64,000 nt of DNA from Astragalus membranaceus (GCA_039519185.1 CM076849.1:75561621-75625620); one strand, 5' to 3'; shown: positions 23,197-34,454, counted from the stretch's first letter. The notes: generated by a model from the sequence alone, not told the origin. A program made the numbers and translations.

Positions 23197-24587
23197 CACT
23201 ACAACAGATTTAAGGATGGGCAGCGCTGCTCATTGATAGCCATGGGCAGCGCTTCCAAGTCATAAGCGCTGCTCATTCCAAAATTTCGCTAAACAATAGG
23301 CAGCGCTAGCACTGAAAAGCGCTTCTCATTGCCATATTTCGCTACACAATGGGCAGCGCCTGCAGGGGAAAGCGCTGCTCATTGTCCTAGCGGTTCTAAT
23401 AATGGGTAGCTCTTTTCCCTACAAGCGCTGCCCATTGTTAGAAGCGCTAGGTCAATGAGCAGCGCTTTCCCCTGCAAGCGCTGCCCATTGTTTAATTTTT
23501 TTTTTTCTGTTTTTGTTTATTTTCCTTTTTACATTTGATATTTCCTGGTCATATATATACAGCCAATACAATCCAATCCATTATATAGTTAACAACAACA
23601 AGCTAATACAAATGCACCAATATGTACCAAAATGTACCAAAACATGAACCAAAATGTATCTAACAAGCTAATACAAATGCACCAATATGTACCCAGCAAG
23701 AACCAAAACAAACTAGCTAACAATTAAGTTACATTAATATGTATCCAAAACAGCTAGCAACTATCCAAATCAAACAATTCATATGTATCCAAATCAAACT
23801 CTAACAATCCAATCCATTATATAGTTAACAACAACAAGCTAATACAAATGCACCAATATGTACCAATATGTACCAAAATGTACCAAAACATGAACCAAAA
23901 TGTATCCAATTCATATGTATCCAAAACTAGCTAAACTTACAATATGAACCAAAACTAGCTTAGCTATATGTATCCAAATCAAACTCTAACAACTTACAGT
24001 ATTACATTCTATCCAAAATAAAAAAAAATGGGAGACATAACGGCACCACCCTCCCCTAAGCTCAAGTAGCTGCTCATCAGAGTATGCCCTCACACAACAA
24101 TCAGGAAAATACTGAAATTATATAAATAAATAAATAAAATTAGAATTGAAATGGTTAAATGGAATTAACTATTATATGAAAATCAAAAAGAATTCTAAGT
24201 AGATACCTGTCGAGGAATAGTCATTTGGTTGTGGGTAATAATTTCTTTCAAAAATTTCATTACATAATACCCACAGTCATTGCTATTGGGTTGTTTTGGA
24301 CACTACAAAACAAAAGATTAGTTAATTATTAAATTTAATTTAATACATTTTTTTCACATAATAATGTAATTAAATATATAAGAACATTGCTTACAAACTT
24401 ACATTTATTGGTATCCATTTGGTCTTTGATTGTTCCAATCCCCAATATGTTTTCAAACAACTGAACACATTGTCATATAACTATATTATTTGAAATACAT
24501 ACGTAAATAAGTAAAACTAAGAAATATGCAGAGGGATCGAAATACCCACAAAACATGTCGCTCAATACTTTCTTTAGTACGATCTTT
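23197..24587. mobile_element. CACTA-1 left end, duplicated partial copy
   Basis: Starts CACTACAACAGATTTAAGG. Subterminal sequence 23210-23490 has repeats of GGGCAGCGCT in both orientations. From 23490 to 23990 AT-rich sequence holds repeats of AAATGCACCAATATGTACC. Minus-strand Ulp1 exons follow at 24000-24480. Confidence 0.8.
24000..24478 (-). pseudogene. Ulp1-type (C48) protease exons of CACTA-1, duplicated copy
   Basis: Three minus-strand exons with good splice sites. Exon 24478-~24401 reads LYDNVFSCLKTYWGLEQSKT then KWIPIN. Exon 24302-24207 (96 nt) begins CPKQPNSNDCGYYVMKF; DCGYYVM holds the catalytic Cys of Ulp1-like SUMO proteases. The last exon (~24113-24000) reads YFPDCCVRAYSDEQLLELR. 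Such domains are common in plant CACTA and MULE elements. The catalytic His and Asp exons would lie upstream and are absent from this partial copy. Confidence 0.7.
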
Positions 24588-24829
24588 CACTACAAGAAAA
24601 TCGACGATTTCTGACGGCAAAATCCGTTGCAAATGCACTGATTTTCGTCGCAAATTAACGTTTCGGACGGACTTTACGACGGACAAAATTTCGTCGCAAA
24701 ATCGCTCGTCGCAAATCGTTTCCGACGGATATTTTCTTCGCAAAGGACTTCGTCGCAAAGTCGTCGGAAACCCGTCGCAAATATCTATGGCAAAGTCGTC
24801 ACAAACACTGACACTTTTTCGTCGCAAAT
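24588..24829. mobile_element. CACTA-2 5' end, truncated duplicate
   Basis: Begins CACTACAAGAAAATCGACGA with CGTCGCAAA subterminal repeats; same as 26566 onward. It ends at the duplication joint, where AAGATCATAAATATGG restarts. Confidence 0.85.
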
Positions 24830-25215
24830 AAGATCATAAATATGGCGATGAACACACTCAAGTTTATTGGTTAGAGTTGAGTATGCAAGATGCACATGTG
24901 GAGGAGCTTAGATTTTTGGGAAAATTTAATTGAGGAGGATTTTTGGGAATTCAATTAGAATTTTCAGTAAATATTTAATATTAGTAGTGGTGGAAAATTG
25001 AAGAGACACCTTTGAAGAAATTGAAAGGTGTATATAGAATGTTGAATATTTCTTGAAGTCAAGTGTCTTGGAAATGTGGGATATTTAATGCCCACTATAC
25101 TAAATACATGAATGAAAGCTATGTTCTCTCCTATAAATAGATAGACTTGCAAATATGTGAAGATATCCCCATTGGAGAGGTGAGACATACCCTTTGGGTG
25201 ATCATATGGAGAAGT
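24830..25215. repeat. Tandem duplication, unit 2: Copia-like part
   Basis: Second copy of 22776-23196, with ~35 bp missing after GGAGGAGCTTAG. No gene. The duplicated unit goes on through CACTA-1 and CACTA-2 to about 26800. Confidence 0.85.
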
Positions 25216-26565
25216 CACTACAACATATTTAAGGATGGGCAGCGCTTTTTTTTAGCCATGGGCAGCGCTGCTGATTCCACTCCAACAATGGGCAGCGTTT
25301 AAGAAGCGCTGCTCATTGATAGCCTTGGGCAGCTCTTCCAAGTCATAAGGGCTGCTCATTCCAAAATTTCGCTAACAAAAGGCAGCGCTAGCACTAAAAA
25401 GCGCTTCTCATTGCCATATTTCGCTACACAATGGGCAGCACTTCCAGGGGAAAGCGCTTCCCATTTTTAATTTTTATTTTTATTTTCTGTTTTTGTTTAT
25501 TTTCCTTTTTACATTTAATATTTCCTGGTCATATATATACAGCCAATACAATCCAATCCATTATATAGTTAACAACAACAAGCTAATACAAATGCACCAA
25601 TATGTACCAAAATGTACCAAAACATGAACCAAAATGTATCCAACAAGCTAATACAAATGCACCAATATGTACCCAACAAGAACCAAAACAAACCACCTAA
25701 CAATTAAGTTACATTATTATGTATCCAAAACAGCTAGCAACTATCCAAATCAAACAATTCATATGTATCCAAATCAAACTCTAACAATCCAATCCATTAT
25801 ATAGTTAACAACAACAAGCTAATACAAATGCACCAATATGTACCAATATGTACCAAAATGTACCAAAACATGAACCAAAATGTATCCAATTCATATGTAT
25901 CCAAAACTAGCTAAACTTACAATATGAACCAAAACTAGCTTAGCTATATGTATCCAAATCAAACTCTAACAACTTACAGTATTACATTCTATCCAAAATA
26001 AGAAAAACGGGAGACATAACGGCACCACTCTCCCCTAAGCTCAAGTAGCTGCTCATCAGAGTATGCCCTCACACGACAATCAGGAAAATACTGAAATTAT
26101 ATAAATAAATAAATAAAATTAGAATTGAAATGGTTAAATGGAATTAACTATTATATGAAAATCAAAAAGAATTCTAAGTAGATACCTGTCGGGGAATAGT
26201 CGTTTGGTTGTGGGTAATAATTTCTTTCAAAAATTTCATTAGATAATACCCACAATCATTGCTATTGGGTTGTTTTGGACACTACAAAACAAAAGATTAC
26301 TTAATTGTTAAATTTAATCTAATACATTTTTTCACATAATAATGTAATTAAATATATAAGAACATTGCTTACAAACTTACATCTATTGGTATCCATTTGG
26401 TCTTTGATTGTTCCAATCCCCAATATGTTTTCAAACAACTGAACACATTGTCATATAACTATATTATTTGAAATACGTACGTATATAAGTAAAACTAAGA
26501 AATATGCAGAGGGATCCAAATGCCCACAAAACATGCCGCTCAATACTTTCTTTAGTGCTATCTTT
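25216..26565. mobile_element. CACTA-1, left part (main copy)
   Basis: Starts CACTACAACATATTTAAGG with GGGCAGCGCT subterminal repeats. It continues on the other side of CACTA-2 at 31412-31627 and, beyond the solo LTR, at 34856 onward. I did not find the right terminal repeat (expected TGTTGTAGTG), so the right end is missing or outside recognisable sequence. Confidence 0.75.
26186..26457 (-). pseudogene. Ulp1-type (C48) protease exons of CACTA-1
   Basis: Main copy of the exons at 24207-24478. Exon 26281-26186 keeps the catalytic block as DCGYYLM, with Val to Leu from a single base change, and the same splice sites. The exon before it (~26457-26378) matches too; the third exon lies further left, near 26090-25980. 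Together with the transposase-like exons at 34899-35396, on the same strand and upstream, it probably formed one long CACTA-1 gene, now split by CACTA-2 and by the solo LTR. Confidence 0.7.
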
Positions 26566-27546
26566 CACTACAAGAAAATCGACGATTTCTGACGGCAAAA
26601 TCCGTCGTAAATGCACTGATTTTCGTCGCAAATTAACGTTTCCGACGGGCTTTAGGACGGACAAAATTTCGTCGCAAATCGTTTCCGACGGATATTTTCT
26701 TCGCAAATGACTCCGTCGCAAAGTCGTCGGAAACCCGTCGCAAATATCTGTGGCAAAGTCGTCGCAAACACTCACACTTTTTCGTCGGAAATTTTTTAAA
26801 AAAAATAAAAAAAATTAAATTATACATCCAAAATACTATTTAATAATTATATCTATGCATACTAGTTTCATATACAATCTTGCTGCTAACAAGTTGGGGC
26901 TAAGCAACGGTATGCCTAATTTTACAAGACACTACCTTATACTATACTTAGGTAATGTAATTTGCAGCATTGATCAAGTTAACTCAACAGCTGCGAACTT
27001 GGACATAAATGTACACAAACAAACAACAAATAAGAATTCAACTAAAAAGCACATGGAGGCCTCAACGGCTGCACTTCTTTCACCATCATACTTGGAGGCC
27101 TTTGATGCTCATAAGTGTTTGATGCTCTTTGTTATAACCTTGAACTGAATTCAATTGTTTGCTTGCTTTATCATGTCCTTTGTAGTCAGCAATATCCATG
27201 ACATTTTGAGTATCAAGTGGGTTAACTTCTCATACAACATATTCATATAACAAAATATAGGGGAAATATAGTTCCAATACATAATACATATAGGGGATTA
27301 AATTATTCATCTGATTTAAGAACAGAAGTATGTTTTCTGTGATGGTAAGTGCCTATTATGAGTCTATATTACTAGTCCTGACACTTGATCATCTAGTCTA
27401 AAGGAATGTCATTGTATTATACTAGTAAATTGTAGAGTAGTGAGTTTCCTATATGATTTCAGTATATCAGACTCAGGCAAATACTTGTCTACTGTGGTTA
27501 GAAACAGATTGAAGAAAAACGGAGCATGAGGCTTAAGAGGCAAGGG

Positions 27547-27771
27547 AAATAAAAAGTTATTTTACCACAGATTTTCTTGCAAGAACTTCAGGTAGAAATC
27601 GATTTTCTCTGCTCATGGATCGACGAGCTCATTGTGTTCGAACAACGGCCTGAGCTCTTATTAGAGCTTGCATACTGTGAAGAGTTTGAGCAGCCCCTTT
27701 TCTAACTAGATAGCCTCTAACAAGAGCTTGTATCTTAACCAATCCTTTCAGTGCTCAAAGAGCCTTTCTTG
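27547..27771 (-). pseudogene. IQ67-domain (IQD family) exon fragment captured by CACTA-2
   Basis: After a CAG acceptor, the minus strand reads ARKAL*ALKGLVKIQALVRG, YLVRKGAAQTLHSMQALIRA, QAVVRTQ*ARRSM and SRENRFLPEVLARK. This is the IQ67 calmodulin-binding region (repeated IQxxxRG) of plant IQD proteins. Two stops interrupt it. Both are TGA where family members usually have Arg, and both fit a single C-to-T change in CGA, as expected from methyl-CpG decay. It is one exon piece without the N- or C-terminal parts and cannot make a working protein. Confidence 0.8.
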
Positions 27772-27940
27772 CCTGAAAGTAAACAATATAGAAACTCTGA
27801 ATCCAAATAACATTAGAAAAGAAAGAAGGAAAATTTGAAGCAACTGCAGAGAAAATTATGAATTATAAGCAAGATTCAACCATGTATTAGAACATAACAA
27901 TATTTATCTATCCAAATGAATAAATTGTGTAAGAATTTAC

Positions 27941-29699
27941 CAACGGAAATTGCAGTAGTGCTCCTCTGGTACCTGTCATATGATAGAGAATTATCATAAT
28001 TAGACTGAATTTCAGTAAAACATTAAACTATCAGTCTAATGCAATCAAATAGGTCCAGAGTTACACTTACACATATGAGAGAGAATGTACAAGCTCCTGC
28101 AATTCATCAGGAGAGAATGTACAAGCTCCTGCAATTCATCAGGAGAGAAACCAACCTGATCTAGCAGCACATGGTAATGTGTTGGCCTACTGGTACCCTG
28201 AGCACAATATTTTAAAAAAGGAAAAAAGAAGTTCATACAAATTCTTACACAAAGCTTTTCCACACAAATAACTAGGTTTCCTACATCATTTACATGCCTA
28301 AGAAGTTCAAAGTCAACATTATTCCTTCACACCTGAACTGTATAACATGAAAATGAAAATAAAATTTAAAATTTAAATAGTACAGTTGACCAGCTTATGA
28401 ACCTCAACGATTTGAAGACTGGGTACATACACATGCCCTATATTTTGATATCAGAGGCCATTGTCTCGAGCTGACCACCTACAAAAGCATATATAGCATT
28501 AAGCATGCAGGCTAATGCAAAGTGCCCATTAAGGAATCCAAAAAATTAGACTTAACACCATCATATGCATTTGGAAACAAATTATATATATAACTTACCG
28601 CAGCAATTGAAGGAATGTCGGACAGCCCTGGTGAGCCATGCGACACATCCATCCCTAGAATGGGAGTAGGAGCTTTGGAAACAATAGGAAGAGAAGGAGA
28701 AGCTTCAACGCTTAACAATGAATTCAACCCCCCAAGCTGCATGACAATAAAAGAGTTGAATGGATAAAACATCCTTAATAATTACAAATGCAATGAAAAC
28801 CAACTATAATAACAAACCAGTGTTACTTGAGTAGGTGGGGAAAGGATGTGAAAGCATTGATGTATGGAAATGATATTACGCAATAAAAATAAGATGTTTT
28901 CCACTGGTCCATACCAAAATATGAACATGTAAAAAGTTGTTGCACAATTATACTAAAATATCAACCCATAACTACATACCTTAGCATTGATCTTCAGCAT
29001 AACATTGGTCAAATACCGATCACTGTACCTCAAAGGACACATGCACTGATTAATGATTCTCAAGTCAGCAAGGTTTTTCTTCTTCCATGGACCTAGGATG
29101 TCAAAAATAATTTTCATCCAGTGCACATTTAAAATTGCTTACGCATAAACAGAAGTTACAATTACATGAATTCACTAACCATAAATATCACAGTTTTTCC
29201 GATCAGGAAGCAAACAAAGAAGGAACTGAGGAGCCCCAGGAAGTTTAGACTGAATGTCTTCAAACATCTTCTCCACTCTAACCATTGGCGGGGAGCGTCT
29301 AAACTGACTGTTTTCTTCAACCACATCAAATGGGGGCTCAATAAGCTGCCGAAGTCAAAGGTAAAAACAAATCAGTCAATAAGCACATTCATAATTTAGT
29401 TAAAAAGCAATAATAGTATAGAACTTACGATTCCTTTTGTATTTCCAATTCTGATTATATCCTTCACAAGTCCTCGGACATCACAGCGTGCAGAAAAGTT
29501 AGCAACAGCCCATCTATCTATCTTTGTCGGTTGCACGAATTTCTGGAGAAACATTGAAATTATTAGAACCGGAGTCAATACTGTCATTAGGTGGATTATA
29601 TAGAAGCATAACTCATGTGGGAATTGAATTGAATACCTTATTGCTAAAATTCCATCTCCCATTTCTAGGATTGAAATCTTCACCATTGCCAAACTTCAA
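27941..29699 (-). pseudogene. Argonaute (AGO4-clade) gene fragment captured by CACTA-2
   Basis: AGO4-type proteins bind 24-nt siRNAs and guide DNA methylation. Minus-strand exons keep GT-AG borders: 29699-~29638 (KFGNGEDFNPRNGRWNF), 29542-29429 (QPTKIDRWAVANFSARCD), 29345-29180 (EPPFDVVEENSQFRRSPP), 29092-28980 (WKKKNLADLRIINQCMCP), ~28736-28599 (LGGLNSLLSVEAS...GMDVSHGSPG), 28478-~28413 (VVSSRQWPLISKYRACV), ~28200-28065 (GTSRPTHYHVLLDQVGFSPD) and 27972-27941 (YQRSTTAISV). This spans the MID region and part of PIWI. The first catalytic Asp (GMDVSHG) is present; the second Asp and the His regions are missing. A 32-bp tandem duplication in the GTSRPTHY exon shifts the frame. Confidence 0.85.
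28078..28142 (-). repeat. 32-bp tandem duplication in the AGO4-like exon
   Basis: GAGAATGTACAAGCTCCTGC with AATTCATCAG is present twice in direct order. It repeats the segment encoding SPDELQELVH and shifts the reading frame after it. Confidence 0.9.
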
Positions 29700-30002
29700 C
29701 TGTTGGAGAACACTAGTTAATCAGTTTTGAACAATAACATGTAACACAATTATACAATTGACACTCTTCTTTATCAAAATAGAACTAAGGGCTAAGACCC
29801 AAAATCTAGAACTTAGTATAACGTAAATCATGACTGGTAATGTAAGATAAGAGTTATGCTAGCACCTGACCTCAATAAGGATGGTTTATTATAGAAGAGA
29901 AACAAATAGGCAGGGGAGACCAAGTGGCCCAGCCCAGGTAGTTAGACCTTGCTAGCTGAGAGCAGGCCTTGCAAGCAATTAGAGTGGTTAATTAATTACG
30001 TA

Positions 30003-30208
30003 TTTATAAATAGAGGCAAAGATAGAGGGAGTTAGATAGTGATTTCTTGAGGGACAGCTAGCTATTGTTCTACCATTCTCTTCCTAATTATTATTTCCTA
30101 ATCTCTTAATTTATAAATAGAGGCAAACATAGAGGGAACTGCATGGTGATTTCTTGAGGAACAAATATTGCTCTTTTACCATTCTCTTCCTAATTATTAT
30201 TTCCTACT
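30003..30208. repeat. ~105-bp direct repeat with TATA-like box, inside CACTA-2
   Basis: Two copies (about 30003-30105 and 30110-30208), each TTTATAAATAGAGGCAAA, then TGATTTCTTGAG, then CCATTCTCTTCCTAATTATT. It may be a duplicated promoter-like piece; no gene follows on the plus strand. I see nothing else in 29705-30002 and 30209-30326. Confidence 0.75.
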
Positions 30209-30329
30209 CGTCACTTTCCTTTCCAGAACTTGTTATAGCAAACATGCTAAACAGTAAATTGCTAAAGCATTTCGCAAAAGGTTAAGACATAAAGCGCTAT
30301 AAGCTACCTCTTGGCAACATCATAATAAG

Positions 30330-30600
30330 GGAAACAGAGTCATTTCCTCGCATCCCGCTTAGACTTCAAAGAATTCCAGCAGCAGCTTCATTCTTTATCT
30401 CCATTTCAAGCGCGTTAGAAACCGCCTCACACTTAGTAACAAAAAGATATCTACAAAACAAAAGAAAAACATATATCACGATGTGGCCAAAATGTGAGAT
30501 ATAAAATGCGATGGAATCAGAATCAGAATCAAAATTAGGGCTTACTTTTCAGAATTAGTGGGAATGTCGTTGACAGTATAACCAAGGATACGAATGAGAC
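30330..30600 (-). pseudogene. Unidentified two-exon gene fragment captured by CACTA-2
   Basis: Minus-strand exon ~30600-30545 reads LGLIRILGYTVNDIPTNSE and ends at GT. A ~95-nt intron with a TTTTGTAG acceptor follows. The next exon, from 30450, reads KYLFVTKCEAVSNALEMEIK then NEAAAGIL*SLSGMRGNDSV. The joined frame is continuous across the splice, and the single stop is a TGA that may come from CGA. I do not recognise the family. It is in the same orientation as the other two fragments. Confidence 0.5.
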
Positions 30601-30841
30601 CTAGGTTCTAGATTTTCCCTGAGAGTACATCGGTGTTTTGACTTGTAACAACAACTTATAAATCCAGCAACAATAACAACAACAACAACTAATAAATCCC
30701 TATTTCAGTTAAAGCCCTAAATCAGCAAACAACAACACCAACTGATGAATCCCTATTTCAGCAAAGCCCTAAATCAGCAAAACCCTAAATCGGTTAAATA
30801 AAAATCAAAATACTTAGAAGGAGAATCTGAGAGACAAGTGG

Positions 30842-31264
30842 TTATGCGGTGGTGGTGATCTGCTTCAGAGGAAGGAGGCGACAGCTGCGGCGGAGAGGCG
30901 GAGAAACGGGGCGGAGACGAAATGGAGAGGAGAGTCGTGAGGTGAAGGAGAAGGACATGCTATCGTGGTGGCCACTGGAGTAGAGAACGACGACGGAGGA
31001 TGGCAGAGGAGGGAGGAGGTCAGGGGAGGAGAGTGGAGGGTGAGGGTGAAGAGAGTGAGTGAGAGAGAAAGAGTGGAGGGAGGAGGATGGTGGAGAGTGA
31101 GGGAAGCATTTCGGTGGAAGAGAGTGAATGAGTGAATGTGTTAAAATGAGAATTGAGAGGGTTCGAGGGCAGCTTCGTTGTGTTTTATTTGGGTTTATAG
31201 TTTGCGATGAACTTTTACACGTTTCCGACGAAAAGATCCGTCGGAAATTTGCAACGGAAAACAA
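30842..31264 (-). other. Ser/Pro-rich open frame near the CACTA-2 right end
   Basis: A 140-codon minus-strand frame, low complexity (SPPSSSLHSFSLTHSLHP), ending in CACTA-2 subterminal repeats. An internal start gives MSFSFTSRLSSPFRL, which resembles an organelle transit peptide, so it may be the captured first exon of a gene. AAACCCTAAA-like words lie downstream at 30715-30800. No firm function. Confidence 0.25.
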
Positions 31265-31411
31265 CTTCGTCGCAAACGTAAGCGGAAATTTTAGCGCCTC
31301 TTTTGCTGAACATTTGCGACGACTTTTTCGTCGGAAATCCGTCGGAAATTGCGACGGATAAGAGTTCGTCGGAAAGTTTCGTAGGAAACGGCGCTTATTC
31401 TTGTAGTGTTT

Positions 31412-31627
31412 CCCACTCTCTTCTAACTATATTTAAATTTACCAAATGTTAAGAAATTATAAATCAAAAGATTAATTAAACGAAAAGAAATCAAGCTTAT
31501 TGTGTCTTACCAATCTTTCTTCAATAATTTGATATCCACTAGCACCGCCTCTATTAGGGTACTCACAACCAGAAGCTCTCTCTCGATTGTCTTGGCTTGC
31601 TTTCTATTTAGAGAGATAAGTATACAT
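31412..31627. mobile_element. CACTA-1, middle segment
   Basis: AT-rich sequence between CACTA-2 and the solo LTR, ending in the TACAT target copy. No clear exon. Confidence 0.6.
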
Positions 31628-32240
31628 TGTTATACCCCAATTTTGCTCGATCCTTTTATCGTATTTGTTTTAGCCCCTTGTCACAAGGCCATGGCATTTC
31701 GAGTTTTGTTTTGTTTAAAGTTGGACCGAATTGTCCAATTGGGCCTATGTCCAACCTTTTGGGCCTGATTTTGTTAGCTTATCTAATTGGGCTTACGCTT
31801 TTTGTTTTGAATCCATTTTTAATAAGCAGGCTTAGGTCTAAAGTTTTGGGTCGTTTGGGCCTACATCTAACTTTTGGGCCAGTTTCGATAAATGGGCATG
31901 TGACTGGTTTTTTGGACCTAATTTAGCCTTTTTGATCAAAAAGACATAAAAAATGATAATAAAGCAAAATCAGATTTAAAAAAATTACAACATCCCAAAA
32001 TATCATAAAATCAGAATTAAAATTTAATTTACAATAATCCAAAAAATACAAAAAACAATAAAAATCCGAAAATACATAAACATAGTAAGAAAAAAAAAGT
32101 AAAAAGAGGCGCCTCAGCAACAGCAGCTGGACCCTAACCCTTTCTTGCTCACCAAGCACACATCTTCTCCAACCCAAGCCCAAAACCAGCAAAAAAGGAA
32201 AGAGAGATGGAGAAGGATAAAAAAAACCCTAATTTTTACC

Positions 32241-32464
32241 TATATAAACAAGCCTTGACACACCTAAAAATTCAGACAGAAAATACACCAGATTCAGAAC
32301 CAAAAGATTAGGGTTTTCACATTGAAACCCTAATCACAAAACACTAAAAATCCAGTAGCAGGAGCAGAAACAACTAGGATAACAGCAGCAGTAGTAGCAG
32401 AAGCACCAATCAGTAGTAGTAAGCCACAGCAAATAGAAGATTTTACAGAAACTGGAATCTAGGT
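32241..32464 (+). promoter_or_regulatory. Solo LTR core promoter and leader with splice donor
   Basis: TATATAAA at 32241-32248, leader with AGCAGTAGTAGC-like repeats, then ATCTAG|GTTGGT with GT at 32463. Confidence 0.45.
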
Positions 32465-33233
32465 TGGTGTTCTTTTTATTTTTTCTTATGTACGAAATTC
32501 AAAAACATGTAGAGGTAGGTGTTTAATCTGTAATGTTCTAATAATGTAATGTTTGTTTTTGATAACCTCTAGTGATGTGTATGAATACATTCGTCCCCTG
32601 TATAGATTAGGTTTTTTAAAAATGAAATAAGTTCAGTTGTGAAATATAGGATTCAAAATCATTGTTCAAAATAAAACCAAACTAGAAAAATTAGGGTCAT
32701 AATCTGATATCAATGCCAGTGATATAAAATTAGGGTTTAGGATTGAAAAAAGGTCAGACCTGTCAATGTTTTAGCCTCACAAACAGAGTTAGATTCGGGA
32801 CATTTTACGAATGGGTTCGTAGAGACCTTAACAACAAATAAGGGTTCCTGTCTTCTTTCTCAAGAAAACAAGATTGATCATGAAAGTAAAACAAATTCAG
32901 GTTCGGTTAATCTGTCCTAAAAAATTTAATCAATAAACGTTAGTTAAAATTAGGGTTCGGCTAGTCTTTAAAAAAATCAGAAATAGCATTAGGAAAAATG
33001 AATTTGAAATAGATCCCGTCTAAAAGATTAGGGTTTCGGTACATCGTTTTGGCATAAAAAAGGAATAGGTTAGTAACATAGTTAAGTCTTTAGGGACCTG
33101 TTCTAAAAAAAAATAAAATACATAGGCAAATGTTGAAAAACAGGGAATAAAACCATAGGAAGGCAGAATCAGAAGTAGGAGAGGGGCGAAAAAGAAAAAA
33201 AAACGAAATAAAAAAGGGGAGGAGTAGAACCGT

Positions 33234-33772
33234 ACCAGTCTGACCACCGTGACGGTGGCCGTCTCCCAAAAACGCCTCGTCGCCGCCGTGAATCGCCCAG
33301 GGACTACCACGCCGTCGTCTTCTCTGCATCTCCTCTCCCATCGTAGCCATCACCTTTGAAATCGGTTCGTTGCCATCGTCTTCCACACCGGCCAAGGAAC
33401 GGCCGGCCCAGCGTTGCCTTCACCGAAGCCTGGTCACCGACGCGACTCCATCTCACCCTCTCCCTCTTCGCGTTTTCCCCCATCTCTCTCTCACTCCGAA
33501 CTCACTTCTCTCTCCCTCTGAACGCCTGTTCCTTTTTCTTCTTTCCCTCTCTTCAAAATCTCTCTCTCCCATGGTGTATGTATGTGTGGTACTACGAAGT
33601 GGAGCAAGAAACCAGGTTTAGATGGCGGTGAGAGGACGGACTCATAGCTTCGTGAGGTGAGACGGAGAGAATTGGGGAATTGAGAAATTAGGGTTGAGGG
33701 GAATTAGGCTGTGGACGGCGCCGCGTGAGAATGAAGGAAATTAGGTTTAGGTTTTTAAAAACGCCTTATATA
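33234..33772 (-). promoter_or_regulatory. Putative antisense promoter and leader in the solo LTR
   Basis: Minus-strand TATATAA (33772-33766), leader with CCTAATT, then a weak donor CTG|GTACGG at 33236. Same position and order as in the other two LTRs. Confidence 0.35.
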
Positions 33773-34053
33773 GTGTGGGCACCAAGGGTTATTTTCGTCT
33801 TTACATTTAACTCAATACTACTTACACCACTCGTTTTTCGTATTACGCCTCCCCCTGAAAAGCCCATGAACTCGTGGACCAGTCTACAAACTGGGCTGCT
33901 GCTTTTCACACCCAGTTTTAATAATACGTACAACTCCCTCCTGCAAACTGCACCCCATTTTACTATTGCACCCTCTCTTTTATTTTTTATTAATTTCTTT
34001 TACAAAAAACCTATAAAAAATGAATAGATAAATATTTCATTCTCAAAAAATAT

Positions 34054-34145
34054 AAATAGGGGACTAAGTCGACTGTACAGTCGAGTTAGTCTACTTTTTA
34101 GGTCACTAATGAACCGTTACGGATCATGCCCTGAAATCCCTATTT
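34054..34145 (+). other. Family-C three-stem unit, copy 1
   Basis: Outer stem AATAGGG/CCCTATT. First inner hairpin GACTAA/TTAGTC around self-complementary TCGACTGTACAGTCGA. Second inner hairpin is weaker (TGAACCG/CGGATCA). Confidence 0.65.
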
Positions 34146-34208
34146 AAAACAACCAATTTCTAAACCAAAATAAACATAAACGCATTTCTTTTCACAAATC
34201 GAATTTCC

Positions 34209-34301
34209 AAAATAGGGGATTAAGTCGGCCGTACGACCGGGTTAGTCAGGGTTTTAGGACGAGTGAGCCGTACGGCTCAGTAGTCCTAAAACCCCTATTT
34301 T
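34209..34301 (+). other. Family-C three-stem unit, copy 2
   Basis: Outer stem AAAATAGGGG/CCCCTATTTT. First inner hairpin GATTAA/TTAGTC. Second inner hairpin AGGAC/GTCCT around TGAGCCGTACGGCTCA. Confidence 0.7.
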
Positions 34302-34361
34302 AATAAAATCAAACCACCACACATCAAACCATTTTCCAAACTTCAAAACTCAATTTTTCAG

Positions 34362-34454
34362 AAAATAGGGGACTAAGTCGACTGTACAGACGGGTTAGTC
34401 AGCGTTCTAGGATGAATGAGTTGTACGACTCAATAATCCTAAAACCCCTATATT
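34362..34454 (+). other. Family-C three-stem unit, copy 3
   Basis: Outer stem ATAGGGG/CCCCTAT. First inner hairpin GACTAA/TTAGTC around CTGTACAG. Second inner hairpin AGGAT/ATCCT around TGAGTTGTACGACTCA; both stems differ from copy 2 by paired changes. Confidence 0.7.

Larger units (their letters stand above)
22776..24829. repeat. Tandem duplication, unit 1
   Basis: 2054 bp: Copia-like tail and LTR part, left part of CACTA-1, and first 242 bp of CACTA-2. It repeats at 24830-~26800 with point changes and small indels. Only the second unit continues into the rest of CACTA-2, so unit 1 ends at the duplication joint. Confidence 0.85.
26566..31408. mobile_element. CACTA-2, complete non-autonomous element carrying host gene fragments
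   Basis: 4843 bp. Left end CACTACAAGAAAATCG, right end ATTCTTGTAGTG, flanked by TTT on both sides (26563-26565, 31409-31411), the 3-bp duplication expected of CACTA elements. Subterminal CGTCGCAAA and CGTCGGAAA words fill 26580-26790 and 31220-31390 in opposite orientations. No transposase is seen. It carries minus-strand fragments of an unidentified gene (30330-30600), an AGO4-like gene (27941-29699) and an IQ67-domain gene (27547-27771), with introns. The stretch 26800-27540 is AT-rich and shows nothing I recognise. Confidence 0.9.

Noticed and set aside
30715..30800. AAACCCTAAA words as telomere repeats
   Set aside because: Only scattered words, a common feature of plant leaders; no array.
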